A DNA stretch of 64,000 nucleotides, from the NCBI RefSeq assembly GCF_002836055.1, contig NZ_PJBS01000157.1:1-64000 (forward strand), given 5' to 3'. Source of the stretch: Psychroflexus sp. MES1-P1E (GTDB lineage Bacteria > Bacteroidota > Bacteroidia > Flavobacteriales > Flavobacteriaceae). Shown here one piece after another: positions 1-8,282 of this stretch. Every line of letters begins with the position of its first letter. Position 1 is the first letter of the stretch. Under the pieces are notes generated by a model. It had not been told where the DNA came from. It searched no databases and saw only the letters and a list, made by a program, of their open reading frames with translations. A program made the translations under genes and the position numbers.

Positions 1-330
1 TTTTAGAAAGTTCAACTAAAGGTCGTTTATATTTCCTTTTTTAAAAATACAACTGGTGAGATTCAATACCTAAGATATATTAAACCCACACAATACTTAA
101 ACAAAATGGATGAATAATAAGTATACAATTGTTGTACAGTATTTATAGATATTAATGTTAAGTGGTTTAAATAACTAATAGATTAGCTGTACTTTTGTTC
201 CATTAAAACCATATTAATTCTACTGCTAAGACTATTCTGTTAATTAAAAAACTATTGAGTATACTCATCTAAATATAACAGCCAATGTTATGTTGTGAGT
301 TTACTTTTAATACTTTATATAGATGTTAAG
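1..330. other. Non-coding leader region upstream of mnmH
   Basis: No convincing gene is seen in this AT-rich stretch on either strand. It holds a probable promoter for the mnmH-selD pair: a -7 box TACTTTTG at 190-197, matching the Bacteroidota consensus TAnnTTTG. No clear -33 TTG is present at the expected distance. If the box is used, the leader would be about 125 nt. The upstream neighbour lies outside the window. Confidence 0.5.
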
Positions 331-1353
331 ATGAAACAAATTATTACCGTAGACTTCTACTTTCAAAATCTAAAGCATGTACCAATTATCGATGTCAGAT
401 CCCCTGGAGAATTTGAGAAAGGACATATTCCCAATGCTAATAATCTTGAATTATTTACTGATGAAGAACGCGCCGTAGTCGGCACGGCCTATAAAAAGCA
501 GTCAAAAGAAAAGGCGTTTGAAATTGGGTATGAATTTGTAAAACCCAAACTAAATGATTTTATAAGCAAGTCTATTGAGATCGCCCCTGAAAAGGAAGTT
601 GTGATACATTGTTGGCGTGGAGGAATGAGAAGTAATGCTTTTGCCGATCATCTTATCGATAATAATTTTGAAAAGGTGTATGTTATTGAAAAAGGATACA
701 AAGCTTTTAGAAATTATGTGCTCCAATTTTTTGAACACCCGTTAAACCTCAAGATTTTAAGTGGGTATACCGGTTCTGGAAAAACTGAAATACTACACTC
801 TTTAGAACAGAAAGGACAACAGATAATCGACTTAGAAGGGCTAGCCAACCATAGAGGTTCTGCTTTTGGAGGTATAGACCTTCCACCTCAACCAACTACA
901 GAGCAATTTCAAAATAATCTGTTTTCAGTAGTACAAGGTTTAAATCCTAAGCTACCAATATGGGTTGAAGATGAAAGTAAGTCCATAGGAAAGGTGATAA
1001 TTCCTGATGCATTTTATCTTAAAATAAGAACTATGCCTGTCTATTTTTTAGATGTTCCTTTTCAGGAAAGAACAAAACACCTTGTGGATACGTATGCAGG
1101 TTTAACCCATGATAAATTACAAGAGGCCATTAGTAAAATAACTAAAAGGCTTGGATACGATAAAGCCAAATTCGCCTTAGAGGCACTTGAAAGCAGAGAT
1201 TATTATAAAGTTGTAGAGATCACACTTTTTTATTACGACAAAGCTTACTTAGGAGGATTACAAAAGCGTGAAGAATCTTCAATTTTAAAATTTGAGATTC
1301 CGACAGTGAACCCTAATGAAATAGCAAATTTTTTAATGAGCTTAACAAATTAA
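331..1353 (+). CDS. mnmH: tRNA 2-selenouridine(34) synthase MnmH (SelU)
   Basis: This enzyme replaces the 2-thio sulfur of wobble uridine-34 in certain tRNAs with selenium, using selenophosphate. The N-terminal half is a rhodanese domain: IIDVRSPGEF near residue 20, then the active-site loop HCWRGGMRS with the probable catalytic Cys94. The second half starts with a P-loop, GYTGSGKTE, at about residues 145-153. The 340-residue length is close to the E. coli protein. I chose ATG331 over an upstream GTG at 295 because the family begins about here. selD follows after 4 bp and makes the selenium donor, so the two should be co-transcribed. Family and function are clear from the two-domain order. 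Confidence 0.95.
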   Translation: MKQIITVDFYFQNLKHVPIIDVRSPGEFEKGHIPNANNLELFTDEERAVVGTAYKKQSKEKAFEIGYEFVKPKLNDFISKSIEIAPEKEVVIHCWRGGMRSNAFADHLIDNNFEKVYVIEKGYKAFRNYVLQFFEHPLNLKILSGYTGSGKTEILHSLEQKGQQIIDLEGLANHRGSAFGGIDLPPQPTTEQFQNNLFSVVQGLNPKLPIWVEDESKSIGKVIIPDAFYLKIRTMPVYFLDVPFQERTKHLVDTYAGLTHDKLQEAISKITKRLGYDKAKFALEALESRDYYKVVEITLFYYDKAYLGGLQKREESSILKFEIPTVNPNEIANFLMSLTN

Positions 1354-1357
1354 ATAA

Positions 1358-2395
1358 ATGAACGAAGGTATTAAATTAACAAGTTTTAGTCATGGTGCAG
1401 GCTGTGGCTGTAAAATATCACCTAAGGTATTAACTACCATATTAGCGTCTAGCTCTCCTCAAGTTGAAGATTCACGTCTTCTAGTGGGTAACGATACTAG
1501 AGACGATGCTGCGGTATACGATATGGGAAGTGGAATTGGTATTATAAGTACCACAGATTTTTTCATGCCCATTGTGGACGACCCTTTTACTTTTGGAAGA
1601 ATAGCGGCCACCAACTCTATAAGCGATGTATATGCCATGGGAGGAAAGCCATTAATGGCGATTGCAATTCTAGGATGGCCCATTGATAAAATAGCTCCTG
1701 AAGTTGCTGCTCAAGTAATGGAAGGTGGAAGAAAAGCCTGTTCTGATGCAGGAATATTGCTTGCAGGTGGCCATAGTATTGATAATCCAGAACCTATTTT
1801 TGGGCTTGCAGTTACAGGGTCGGTCACCATTTCTAATTTAAAGCGAAATGATAAAGCAGAGGCAGGAAGCATTCTTTATCTAACCAAACCTCTAGGTATT
1901 GGTGTTTTGGCTACAGCACAAAAGAAAGGTGTTCTAGAGGAGGACCATAAAGATATTGCTGCCAACTCGATGATGGTTCTAAATGATGTTGGAATGGATC
2001 TTTCAGAGATTAACGAAGTAACAGCTCTAACCGATGTCACTGGGTTTGGACTTATGGGACATTTACTTGAAGTGTGTGAAGCTAGTGATGTATCTGCCAT
2101 TGTTAATTATGATAAAGTGCCAATTTTCGAAGAGATTCATGGCTATCTAGACAAAAAATGCATCCCCGGTGGAACGCTGAGAAATTGGGAAAGTTACGGT
2201 CACAAGCTTAATATCGAAGATGAAAAGCAACGACATATCTTATGTGATCCACAAACCAGTGGAGGATTATTAATTGCTGTCAAAAAAGAGGCTTCTAAAA
2301 AAGTTGAATCGATTCTAAAAAGTAAGGGGCTTTTTGCAGAACCGATAGGAGAACTCATAGAAAAGTCGGAATCGCCAATTTATATAAATAACTAA
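1358..2395 (+). CDS. selD: Selenide, water dikinase SelD (cysteine form)
   Basis: SelD makes selenophosphate from selenide and ATP. The N-terminal active-site segment GAGCGCK is present, with Cys16 as nucleophile and Lys19 as its partner. The position that is selenocysteine in some organisms is an ordinary cysteine here. The glycine-rich ATP-binding loop and the DDAAVYD metal motif follow, as in PurM-like kinases. Length (345 aa) is normal. It lies 4 bp after mnmH, which fits a selenium pathway used for tRNA; no selA, selB or tRNA-Sec is seen in this window, though they could lie elsewhere. The next gene starts more than 500 bp away. Confidence 0.95.
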   Translation: MNEGIKLTSFSHGAGCGCKISPKVLTTILASSSPQVEDSRLLVGNDTRDDAAVYDMGSGIGIISTTDFFMPIVDDPFTFGRIAATNSISDVYAMGGKPLMAIAILGWPIDKIAPEVAAQVMEGGRKACSDAGILLAGGHSIDNPEPIFGLAVTGSVTISNLKRNDKAEAGSILYLTKPLGIGVLATAQKKGVLEEDHKDIAANSMMVLNDVGMDLSEINEVTALTDVTGFGLMGHLLEVCEASDVSAIVNYDKVPIFEEIHGYLDKKCIPGGTLRNWESYGHKLNIEDEKQRHILCDPQTSGGLLIAVKKEASKKVESILKSKGLFAEPIGELIEKSESPIYINN

Positions 2396-2408
2396 GAGTA
2401 GTGAACTA

Positions 2409-2583
2409 AGGGTCTGTGATGAAATAACCTACCTATTTCTACTTGTTCTTTTGCTCGTCAGCTACGTTGAAAATATAAAACACAGACATCCCCGACAGCT
2501 ATCGGGGATGTCTGTGTTTTCCGCCATACTGCCAAACAAAATAACCTCGTGTAATTCAGGCCTTTTATTTCAAAACAGACCCT
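2409..2583. repeat. Nested inverted-repeat element downstream of selD
   Basis: The gap between selD and the next gene (2396-2938) has no gene I can support. Its first part is a nested dyad. Outer arms at 2409-2427 and 2565-2583 match at 16 of 19 positions when one is reverse-complemented; each carries AGGGTCTGT and GAAATAA. At the centre lies a perfect 19-bp hairpin (listed separately). The layout resembles a small palindromic repeat unit more than a plain terminator. The rest, about 2590-2890, shows nothing recognisable. Confidence 0.5.
2477..2520. terminator. Perfect 19-bp hairpin, possible bidirectional terminator
   Basis: Arms at 2477-2495 and 2502-2520 are exact reverse complements around the 6-base loop CAGCTA. 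The outer ends are AAAA and TTTT, so either strand would yield a GC-rich stem followed by a short U run. It lies about 80 bp after selD and could end that transcript. The inner sequence around the loop is the kind of short palindrome that recurs in flavobacterial intergenic DNA, so it may be a repeat that also terminates transcription. Confidence 0.6.
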
Positions 2584-2894
2584 AAACTAAAAACAGGTGT
2601 TGTTCTACTCATTTGATATTTTTAAAAGTTTAGATGAAGGTGGGATTGATTGCTTTCCCATGTCAGCTAATATTCTTCTATAGAACTACTAATATTGAAT
2701 TTAATCCGTGTAGTCGCTTCTTGAAAGGGAGTGCGATGATTGGTCTTGGTTAGTGGATTTTATAACTGTCGGTGAAAAACCCTAGAGATTGACGTTTTTT
2801 AGGGATATAACTGAGTTTATGGAAAAGTCTTTAGGAAGTCCTGTGCTTTTACATCCTACAAATGTTAATAAATAAGACTTCCAAAAGACATAAT

Positions 2895-2925
2895 TTGTAG
2901 AGGCTCATTGAAAAGTTTAACTTTG
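2895..2925 (+). promoter_or_regulatory. Promoter of the lipoprotein-kynU-kmo operon
   Basis: A -33 TTG at 2895-2897 is followed after 20 bases by the -7 box TAACTTTG at 2918-2925, a full match to the Bacteroidota pattern. The start codon at 2939 is only 13 bases beyond the -7 box, so the leader should be very short. Confidence 0.65.
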
Positions 2926-2938
2926 TAAAAAACAAACC

Positions 2939-3631
2939 ATGAAAATCTTTACATTTATTCTATTATCGGTAGTCCTTTGGAGCTGCCAATCTCAGAAAGA
3001 TAAAAAAGAAGAAAATCAGTCTTCCCCAGAAACTGGTGAAACCTCAATGGAAGAGTCTAGTTTACTTGAAGAAATTGCCAATGCCAATGGCTATAGCAAC
3101 TGGTCGAATGTAGAGACTTTTAAATATACCTTTAACGTAGATGCTGGAGAAAACCACTCTGAACGGTCTTGGGAATGGAATCCAAAAACCGACCAAGTGA
3201 GTATGACGACCAAAGACACAACTGCCACATACAAAAGAAGTGAAATAACGGAAGAATTAAAGTCGATAGATCAAGCTTTTATCAATGATAAATATTGGCT
3301 AGTCTTTCCATTTCAGTTGGTTTGGGATGAAAATTTTGATTTCAAAACTCAAGAAAATGTAGAAGCTCCTATTTCTAAAGAAAAATTAACAGAAGTCACG
3401 GTAATGTATTCAGAGGCAGCAGGCTACACACCAGGAGATACCTATAAAATCTATTTGGATGATGCCATGAGAATTCAAGAGTGGTCTTATATTCCAAATG
3501 GGAGTAAAAAACCAGTATTGGTGACTACCTGGGAAGATTACGAAGATTTTAAAGGTTTACAATTGGCCAAAAATCATAAGACCAAAGACGGCAATTTTAG
3601 ATTGTATTTTACAAACATCAGTGTTAATTAA
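2939..3631 (+). CDS. Secreted lipoprotein, possibly DUF6503-like
   Basis: The first 16 residues are a lipoprotein signal peptide ending in the lipobox LWSC, so Cys16 should be lipidated. An acidic, Ser/Glu-rich linker follows. The remaining domain is rich in beta-strand patterns and aromatic residues (for example RSWEWNP and YKIYLDD), which resembles the DUF6503 group of Bacteroidota outer-surface proteins. No catalytic motif is visible. It is 3 bp upstream of kynU and shares its promoter, so it is the first gene of the kynurenine operon, but a role in that pathway is only suggested by position. Confidence 0.7.
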   Translation: MKIFTFILLSVVLWSCQSQKDKKEENQSSPETGETSMEESSLLEEIANANGYSNWSNVETFKYTFNVDAGENHSERSWEWNPKTDQVSMTTKDTTATYKRSEITEELKSIDQAFINDKYWLVFPFQLVWDENFDFKTQENVEAPISKEKLTEVTVMYSEAAGYTPGDTYKIYLDDAMRIQEWSYIPNGSKKPVLVTTWEDYEDFKGLQLAKNHKTKDGNFRLYFTNISVN

Positions 3632-3634
3632 TAT

Positions 3635-4903
3635 ATGAAATATCTAAACACTAAAGTATTTGCAGAACAACTAGACGAGGCTGATCCCCTGAGAGCCTAT
3701 CGATCTGAGTTTCTTTTTCCTAAGGCAAAAGATGGGTCTACAAAAGTTTATTTGTGTGGGAATTCGCTAGGACTCCAACCTAAACAAACCTCTGCTTTTA
3801 TTCAACAAGAATTACAAGATTGGGCAAATCTAGGCGTAGAAGGTCATAGCGATGCAACACATCCGTGGATGACTTCTAATGAGGACCTCGCTGGATCAAT
3901 GGCTAAAATAGTTGGTGCTCAACCCCAAGAAGTGGTCATTATGAATACCCTCACGGTGAACTTACACCTCATGATGGTTTCTTTTTATAAGCCTACTCCC
4001 AAAAGGTTTAAGATCGTCATAGAAAGCGATGCTTTTCCGTCTGACATATATGCCGTAGAATCTCAATTGAAATTTCATAATATAGATCCTAAAGAGGGAC
4101 TGCTATTATGGAAACCGAGACCTGGTGAGCATCTCTGCAGAACAGAAGATTTTGAACAAATTATCGAGGAACACGGCGATGAGGTTGCTTTGGTGATGAT
4201 AGGCAGTACCAATTATTATTCTGGTCAATCTTATGATTTAAAACGAATTACAGAGGTGTCGAAAACAAAGGATATCACCGTTGGTTTTGACTTGGCGCAC
4301 GGAGCTGGAAACATCCAACCCAATTTGCACGACATTGGTGCCGACTTTGCCGTGTGGTGTACCTATAAATACCTCAACTCTGGGCCTGGGAGTTTAGGCG
4401 GTTGTTTTATACATGAGAAGCATATTGCCGATGAGCATATCAATCGCTTCGTAGGATGGTGGGGACATAACAAAGACTCGCGGTTTAATATGCGGGTAGA
4501 CTTCGACCCTATTCCAACCGCTGACGGATGGCAATTGAGCAATCCGCCAATTCTATCTTTAGCAGGGACTCGATCATCTTTGGATCTTTTTGAGAAAGCA
4601 GGCTTTGACAACATCAGAAAAAAATCTGTGCTTTTAACTGGTTTTCTGGAATTTCTCATCGATGATTTAGACATGGAGGAGATTTCAATTTTAACCCCAA
4701 GATCTCCTGAGGAAAGAGGTTGCCAATTGTCTATACAAGTCAAAAATGCTAATAAATCACTATTCCATCAATTGATGGACAAAGGTGTGGTGGCAGACTG
4801 GAGAGAACCTGATGTGATCCGGATCGCTCCTGCTCCACTCTATAATTCTTATACGGATGTATTCACCTTTGTACAAATTTTAAAAAACTGCTTATATGCT
4901 TAA
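3635..4903 (+). CDS. kynU: Kynureninase
   Basis: Kynureninase is a PLP enzyme that cleaves kynurenine or 3-hydroxykynurenine to anthranilate or 3-hydroxyanthranilate plus alanine. The 422-residue length is normal for the family. The Schiff-base lysine is in CTYKYLNSGPG (Lys245), preceded by the cofactor aspartate in DLAHGAGN. The N-terminal substrate segment YLCGNSLGLQP is present. The gene overlaps kmo by 8 bp, so the two should be translationally coupled. With kmo just downstream, 3-hydroxykynurenine is the likely substrate. Confidence 0.96.
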   Translation: MKYLNTKVFAEQLDEADPLRAYRSEFLFPKAKDGSTKVYLCGNSLGLQPKQTSAFIQQELQDWANLGVEGHSDATHPWMTSNEDLAGSMAKIVGAQPQEVVIMNTLTVNLHLMMVSFYKPTPKRFKIVIESDAFPSDIYAVESQLKFHNIDPKEGLLLWKPRPGEHLCRTEDFEQIIEEHGDEVALVMIGSTNYYSGQSYDLKRITEVSKTKDITVGFDLAHGAGNIQPNLHDIGADFAVWCTYKYLNSGPGSLGGCFIHEKHIADEHINRFVGWWGHNKDSRFNMRVDFDPIPTADGWQLSNPPILSLAGTRSSLDLFEKAGFDNIRKKSVLLTGFLEFLIDDLDMEEISILTPRSPEERGCQLSIQVKNANKSLFHQLMDKGVVADWREPDVIRIAPAPLYNSYTDVFTFVQILKNCLYA

Positions 4904-6287
4904 AACTGAATCTGTACTTATTATAGGTGCCGGTCTTTGCGGATCGCTGCTAGCTCTTCGCCTTGCTCAACATGGCTACCAAGTGACTTTAGTCGAAAAA
5001 CGAGAAGACATGAGAACTGTCGCTTTATCTGCAGGTCGCTCTATCAACTTAGCCCTTTCAAATAGGGGCCTAAAAGGTATAAAACGGGTAGGCTTGGAAC
5101 ATAAAATTGAAGCCTATTGCATTCCTATGTTAGGACGTATGCTTCACGATAAAGAAGGCCATACTCAGCTTTCAAAATACAGCGGAAGAGATGGAGAGTA
5201 TATCAACTCCATTTCCAGAAGCGGTCTCAATAAAATTCTATTGGATGAGTTGGATACCTTCAAAAATGTTGATCTTAAATTCAATCACTCTTGTGTTCAT
5301 GTAGACTTGAAGCAGGCCCACGCGAGTTTTAAGACAGCGGATTCCAATTCAGAATATACCATAGAAGCAGATGTGATTTTTGGTACTGATGGTGCTGGCT
5401 CTGTCGTGAGGCAGCAAATGGAAAAAGAACGAGGTTTCTTGTTCAGTCATTCTCAAGATTTCTTGACTCATGGCTATAAAGAATTGACGTTTCCTCCCAG
5501 TGCTGAAAGTGAGTATGCTGCAGAAAAAGGAGCATTGCACATTTGGCCAAGAGGAGAAAATATGTTGATTGCCTTACCTAACCAAGACAAGAGCTTCACA
5601 GTCACCTTATTCTTGGCTTATGAAGGTGGGCTGAATAATTTTAATTCCTTAACCACTGCAGAAAGCGTTGAAGACTACTTCAAAACCGACTACCCAGACG
5701 CCCTGGCTTTGATGCCCAATTTGGGGACTGAATTTTTTGAAAATCCTACGGCGCCTTTAGGTACAGTGAGGTGTGATCCGTGGACTTATGGAAAAGCACT
5801 TCTTATGGGAGATGCCTCTCATGCAATTGTTCCGTTTTACGGTCAAGGTATGAATGCCTCTTTTGAAGATGTTGTGGAATTTGATGATATTTTACAGGAA
5901 ACCAATTTCGATTTAAAAGCTGCTTTTAAGGCGTTTAGTGACTCTAGAAAACCAAATGCAGATGCCATTGCTGACTTGGCTTTGGATAATTTTCATGAAA
6001 TGAAATCCCACACGGCTCAAGATTTATTTTTGGAAAAGCGAAAGCTTGAACTGGCTCTAGAAAAAGAATTTCCTAAGGAGTATTTTTCTAAATATTCTCT
6101 AGTTACCTTTAGTGAAGAAGTCTCCTACAAAGAGGCTATGGACAAAGGCCGCGCTCAGGATAAAGCCATTTTGGGACTCTTAAAGCACCATAAATTGAAT
6201 GGAGATCAAAGTTTAAGAGACCAGCTTACACTGATTCAAAAAGTAAGTCAACAGGTTTTAGAGGGGGAACTCTTATTTGAAGTCTGA
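4896..6287 (+). CDS. kmo: Kynurenine 3-monooxygenase
   Basis: KMO is an FAD-dependent hydroxylase that turns L-kynurenine into 3-hydroxykynurenine with NADPH and oxygen. The dinucleotide-binding start IIGAGLCGSLLALRLA is at the N-terminus. The second FAD motif, LLMGDASHAIVPFYGQG, lies around residue 305, and the family signature SAGRSINLALSNRG near residue 45. Length (463 aa) fits bacterial KMO; I see no long C-terminal membrane anchor of the eukaryotic kind. It overlaps kynU and must work with it. Tryptophan 2,3-dioxygenase, which would make its substrate, is not in the window. Confidence 0.96.
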   Translation: MLKTESVLIIGAGLCGSLLALRLAQHGYQVTLVEKREDMRTVALSAGRSINLALSNRGLKGIKRVGLEHKIEAYCIPMLGRMLHDKEGHTQLSKYSGRDGEYINSISRSGLNKILLDELDTFKNVDLKFNHSCVHVDLKQAHASFKTADSNSEYTIEADVIFGTDGAGSVVRQQMEKERGFLFSHSQDFLTHGYKELTFPPSAESEYAAEKGALHIWPRGENMLIALPNQDKSFTVTLFLAYEGGLNNFNSLTTAESVEDYFKTDYPDALALMPNLGTEFFENPTAPLGTVRCDPWTYGKALLMGDASHAIVPFYGQGMNASFEDVVEFDDILQETNFDLKAAFKAFSDSRKPNADAIADLALDNFHEMKSHTAQDLFLEKRKLELALEKEFPKEYFSKYSLVTFSEEVSYKEAMDKGRAQDKAILGLLKHHKLNGDQSLRDQLTLIQKVSQQVLEGELLFEV

Positions 6288-6467
6288 TTTCTTTTTTGCT
6301 ATTACTCAGATTGAACTAGTCCTACGAAGTCAAAATAAACCTTAATTTTAGTAAGCTTGTTAAGGGTAAAATACTTTAATTTATAATTAGATTGCGGTAG
6401 TTCTACCGAAAGACTGAGCATTTCTTTTTTATAAAGGTTATAGCTCAGTTTGTTTAAACCAAAAGTG

Positions 6468-7553
6468 ATGACGAAAAGAAATCTTAGAATAAACGGACAT
6501 TCTCACCTACTTCCCTATCCTGAAGAGATCCCTGATTTTATGAGGGAAAAAGAAATTTTTTGGATAGATGAGGATAGAAAATTCATGCTGCAGAAAGGGT
6601 GGAAACGTCCCGTCACCGATTCTAGTTTTTTCTTAAAAGAAAAACTAGAATGGATGGAGCGTTACAAGATTGATCATGCAGTAGTTCTAAATTTGTCTCA
6701 ACTTTATGGCAATGGCTTACGTGTAGAGGAAATGAAGAAAGCTTTGCGCTTTCAAAATGATTTTAATGCTAAAGTTCAACAAAATCATCCAGAGAAATTC
6801 ACCTGCGGCTTTGTGGTTCACCCAGGCTTTGTAAATGGAGCTTTGTGGGAAATAGAACGGTGCGTAGAGGAGCTAGGTTTAAAATTGCTATGCCTTCCCA
6901 CTCATTACATGGACACCATTGGGACCTGGCGATGTATTTTTGATGAAGAAAACGAACCTATTTTTGAACTGGCGAGTAAATATAATCTAGCTGTTGAGAT
7001 TCATCCTTACGATGGTGAAAAATTCATCAAGTTGGAAAATACCTCTTGGCGTTTTCATCTTATCTGGATGTTGGCTCAATGTGCAGACGCTTACCATTTC
7101 TTAACCCTAAATGGATATCCCGACAAATACCCCAATATGCGGGTCTGTTTTGCTCATGGTGGGCAATTGGCACAAATCAATTTAGGAAGACGAATTCAAG
7201 GCTTTGATGGTCGACCAGATTTGTTTGAAGGTAAAGTCCACCCAAGAAAGTCGGTAGGGCATAAAAATATCTTTTTTGACACGCTGGTTCATGATACCAG
7301 ATCTTTAAAGTTATTGTTAGAAAATCAAAACAGTTCTCAAATTTTGGCAGGCTTGGACGATCCATATCCTTTGGGTGAAATGGAGAGTGAACCTCAATCT
7401 TCTTATCCTGGCAAAATCTTAGATCTGGCCTTGAACGAAAAGATTATCACTGAATCTGAAAAAAATGAAATCTGGTCGGATAATGTCTTACAATGGCTAT
7501 TTGGGGATGATGAAGCTGAAAAAGAAAAGTTAGTCAAAAAAATAATAAGTTAA
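6468..7553 (+). CDS. ACMSD-like amidohydrolase (aminocarboxymuconate-semialdehyde decarboxylase)
   Basis: This is an amidohydrolase-2 family metalloenzyme. The metal ligands are visible: HSH at residues 11-13, the histidine in VEIHPYDG, the histidine in FAHGGQ and the aspartate in AGLDDPYPLG. That set, and the neighbouring kynU and kmo, point to the decarboxylase that acts on 2-amino-3-carboxymuconate-6-semialdehyde, diverting the pathway from quinolinate. I chose ATG6468; a TTG at 6450 is in frame but less likely. A 3-hydroxyanthranilate dioxygenase is needed to make its substrate and is not seen here. The next gene overlaps its stop codon by one base. Confidence 0.9.
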   Translation: MTKRNLRINGHSHLLPYPEEIPDFMREKEIFWIDEDRKFMLQKGWKRPVTDSSFFLKEKLEWMERYKIDHAVVLNLSQLYGNGLRVEEMKKALRFQNDFNAKVQQNHPEKFTCGFVVHPGFVNGALWEIERCVEELGLKLLCLPTHYMDTIGTWRCIFDEENEPIFELASKYNLAVEIHPYDGEKFIKLENTSWRFHLIWMLAQCADAYHFLTLNGYPDKYPNMRVCFAHGGQLAQINLGRRIQGFDGRPDLFEGKVHPRKSVGHKNIFFDTLVHDTRSLKLLLENQNSSQILAGLDDPYPLGEMESEPQSSYPGKILDLALNEKIITESEKNEIWSDNVLQWLFGDDEAEKEKLVKKIIS

Positions 7554-8194
7554 TGGATTTCATCCCATCAGAGCTCCAAGCGTATGCGGAATCCCATACA
7601 GAACTGGAACCTAAATTACTTCAGCAGTTAACCAAAGAAACCTGGCAGAAAGTCTTACAACCTAGAATGTTAAGCGGCCATTTCCAAGGCCGTTTATTGA
7701 GTTTAATTTCAAAATTAATCCAACCAACATCAGTATTAGAAATTGGAACTTACACAGGTTACTCAGCTTTAAGTCTAGCAGAAGGTCTTTCAAAAGAAGG
7801 AAAAATCCACACCGTAGATCGCAATGAAGAATTATACGACTTACAACGTAAGTATTTTGATATAAGTGGTTTCGGTCCTCAAATTATTCAATACACAGGA
7901 GATGCCAGAGGTATCATTCCGAAGATGAATATGCAGTTTGATTTGATCTTTATGGATGCAGATAAAAAGTCCTATCCAACGTATTTTGAACTGATTATTG
8001 ATAAGTTAAAACCAGGAGGCTTACTCTTATCCGATAATGTACTTTGGAGTGGTAAAGTTATTGAAACCCTGCATCCAAAAGACGAAGATACCAAAGCCTT
8101 ATTGGCCTACAATAAAGTTTTAAAGGACGATCCAAGACTAGAAACTGTTTTGCTTCCCATTAGAGACGGTCTTACCCTATCTAGAAAACGCTGA
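7553..8194 (+). CDS. SAM-dependent O-methyltransferase (catechol/caffeoyl-CoA type)
   Basis: The protein has the small O-methyltransferase (Methyltransf_3) fold. The SAM site LEIGTYTGYSALSLAEGL is at about residues 62-79, followed by the acidic ribose-binding end of strand 2 in IHTVDRNEE. The metal-site aspartate is in FMDADKKSYP, and LSDNVLWSGKV completes the signature. Such enzymes methylate catechol-like hydroxyls with Mg2+. The start codon overlaps the stop of the ACMSD gene (TAATG), so it is coupled to the kynurenine operon; hydroxyanthranilate-type compounds are possible substrates, but this is inference. Length 213 aa is standard. Confidence 0.9.
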   Translation: MDFIPSELQAYAESHTELEPKLLQQLTKETWQKVLQPRMLSGHFQGRLLSLISKLIQPTSVLEIGTYTGYSALSLAEGLSKEGKIHTVDRNEELYDLQRKYFDISGFGPQIIQYTGDARGIIPKMNMQFDLIFMDADKKSYPTYFELIIDKLKPGGLLLSDNVLWSGKVIETLHPKDEDTKALLAYNKVLKDDPRLETVLLPIRDGLTLSRKR

Positions 8195-8282
8195 TACTTT
8201 AAGATAAAAGTTTTTGGTTTTATTTAAAAGTTAAAATGAGTTTAAGACAAATAGGTTAAATATATTTGGCTAAAAAAAAACT

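Noticed and set aside
295-330. GTG295 as start of mnmH
   Set aside because: Adds 12 residues unlike the family; ATG331 leads straight into the rhodanese domain.
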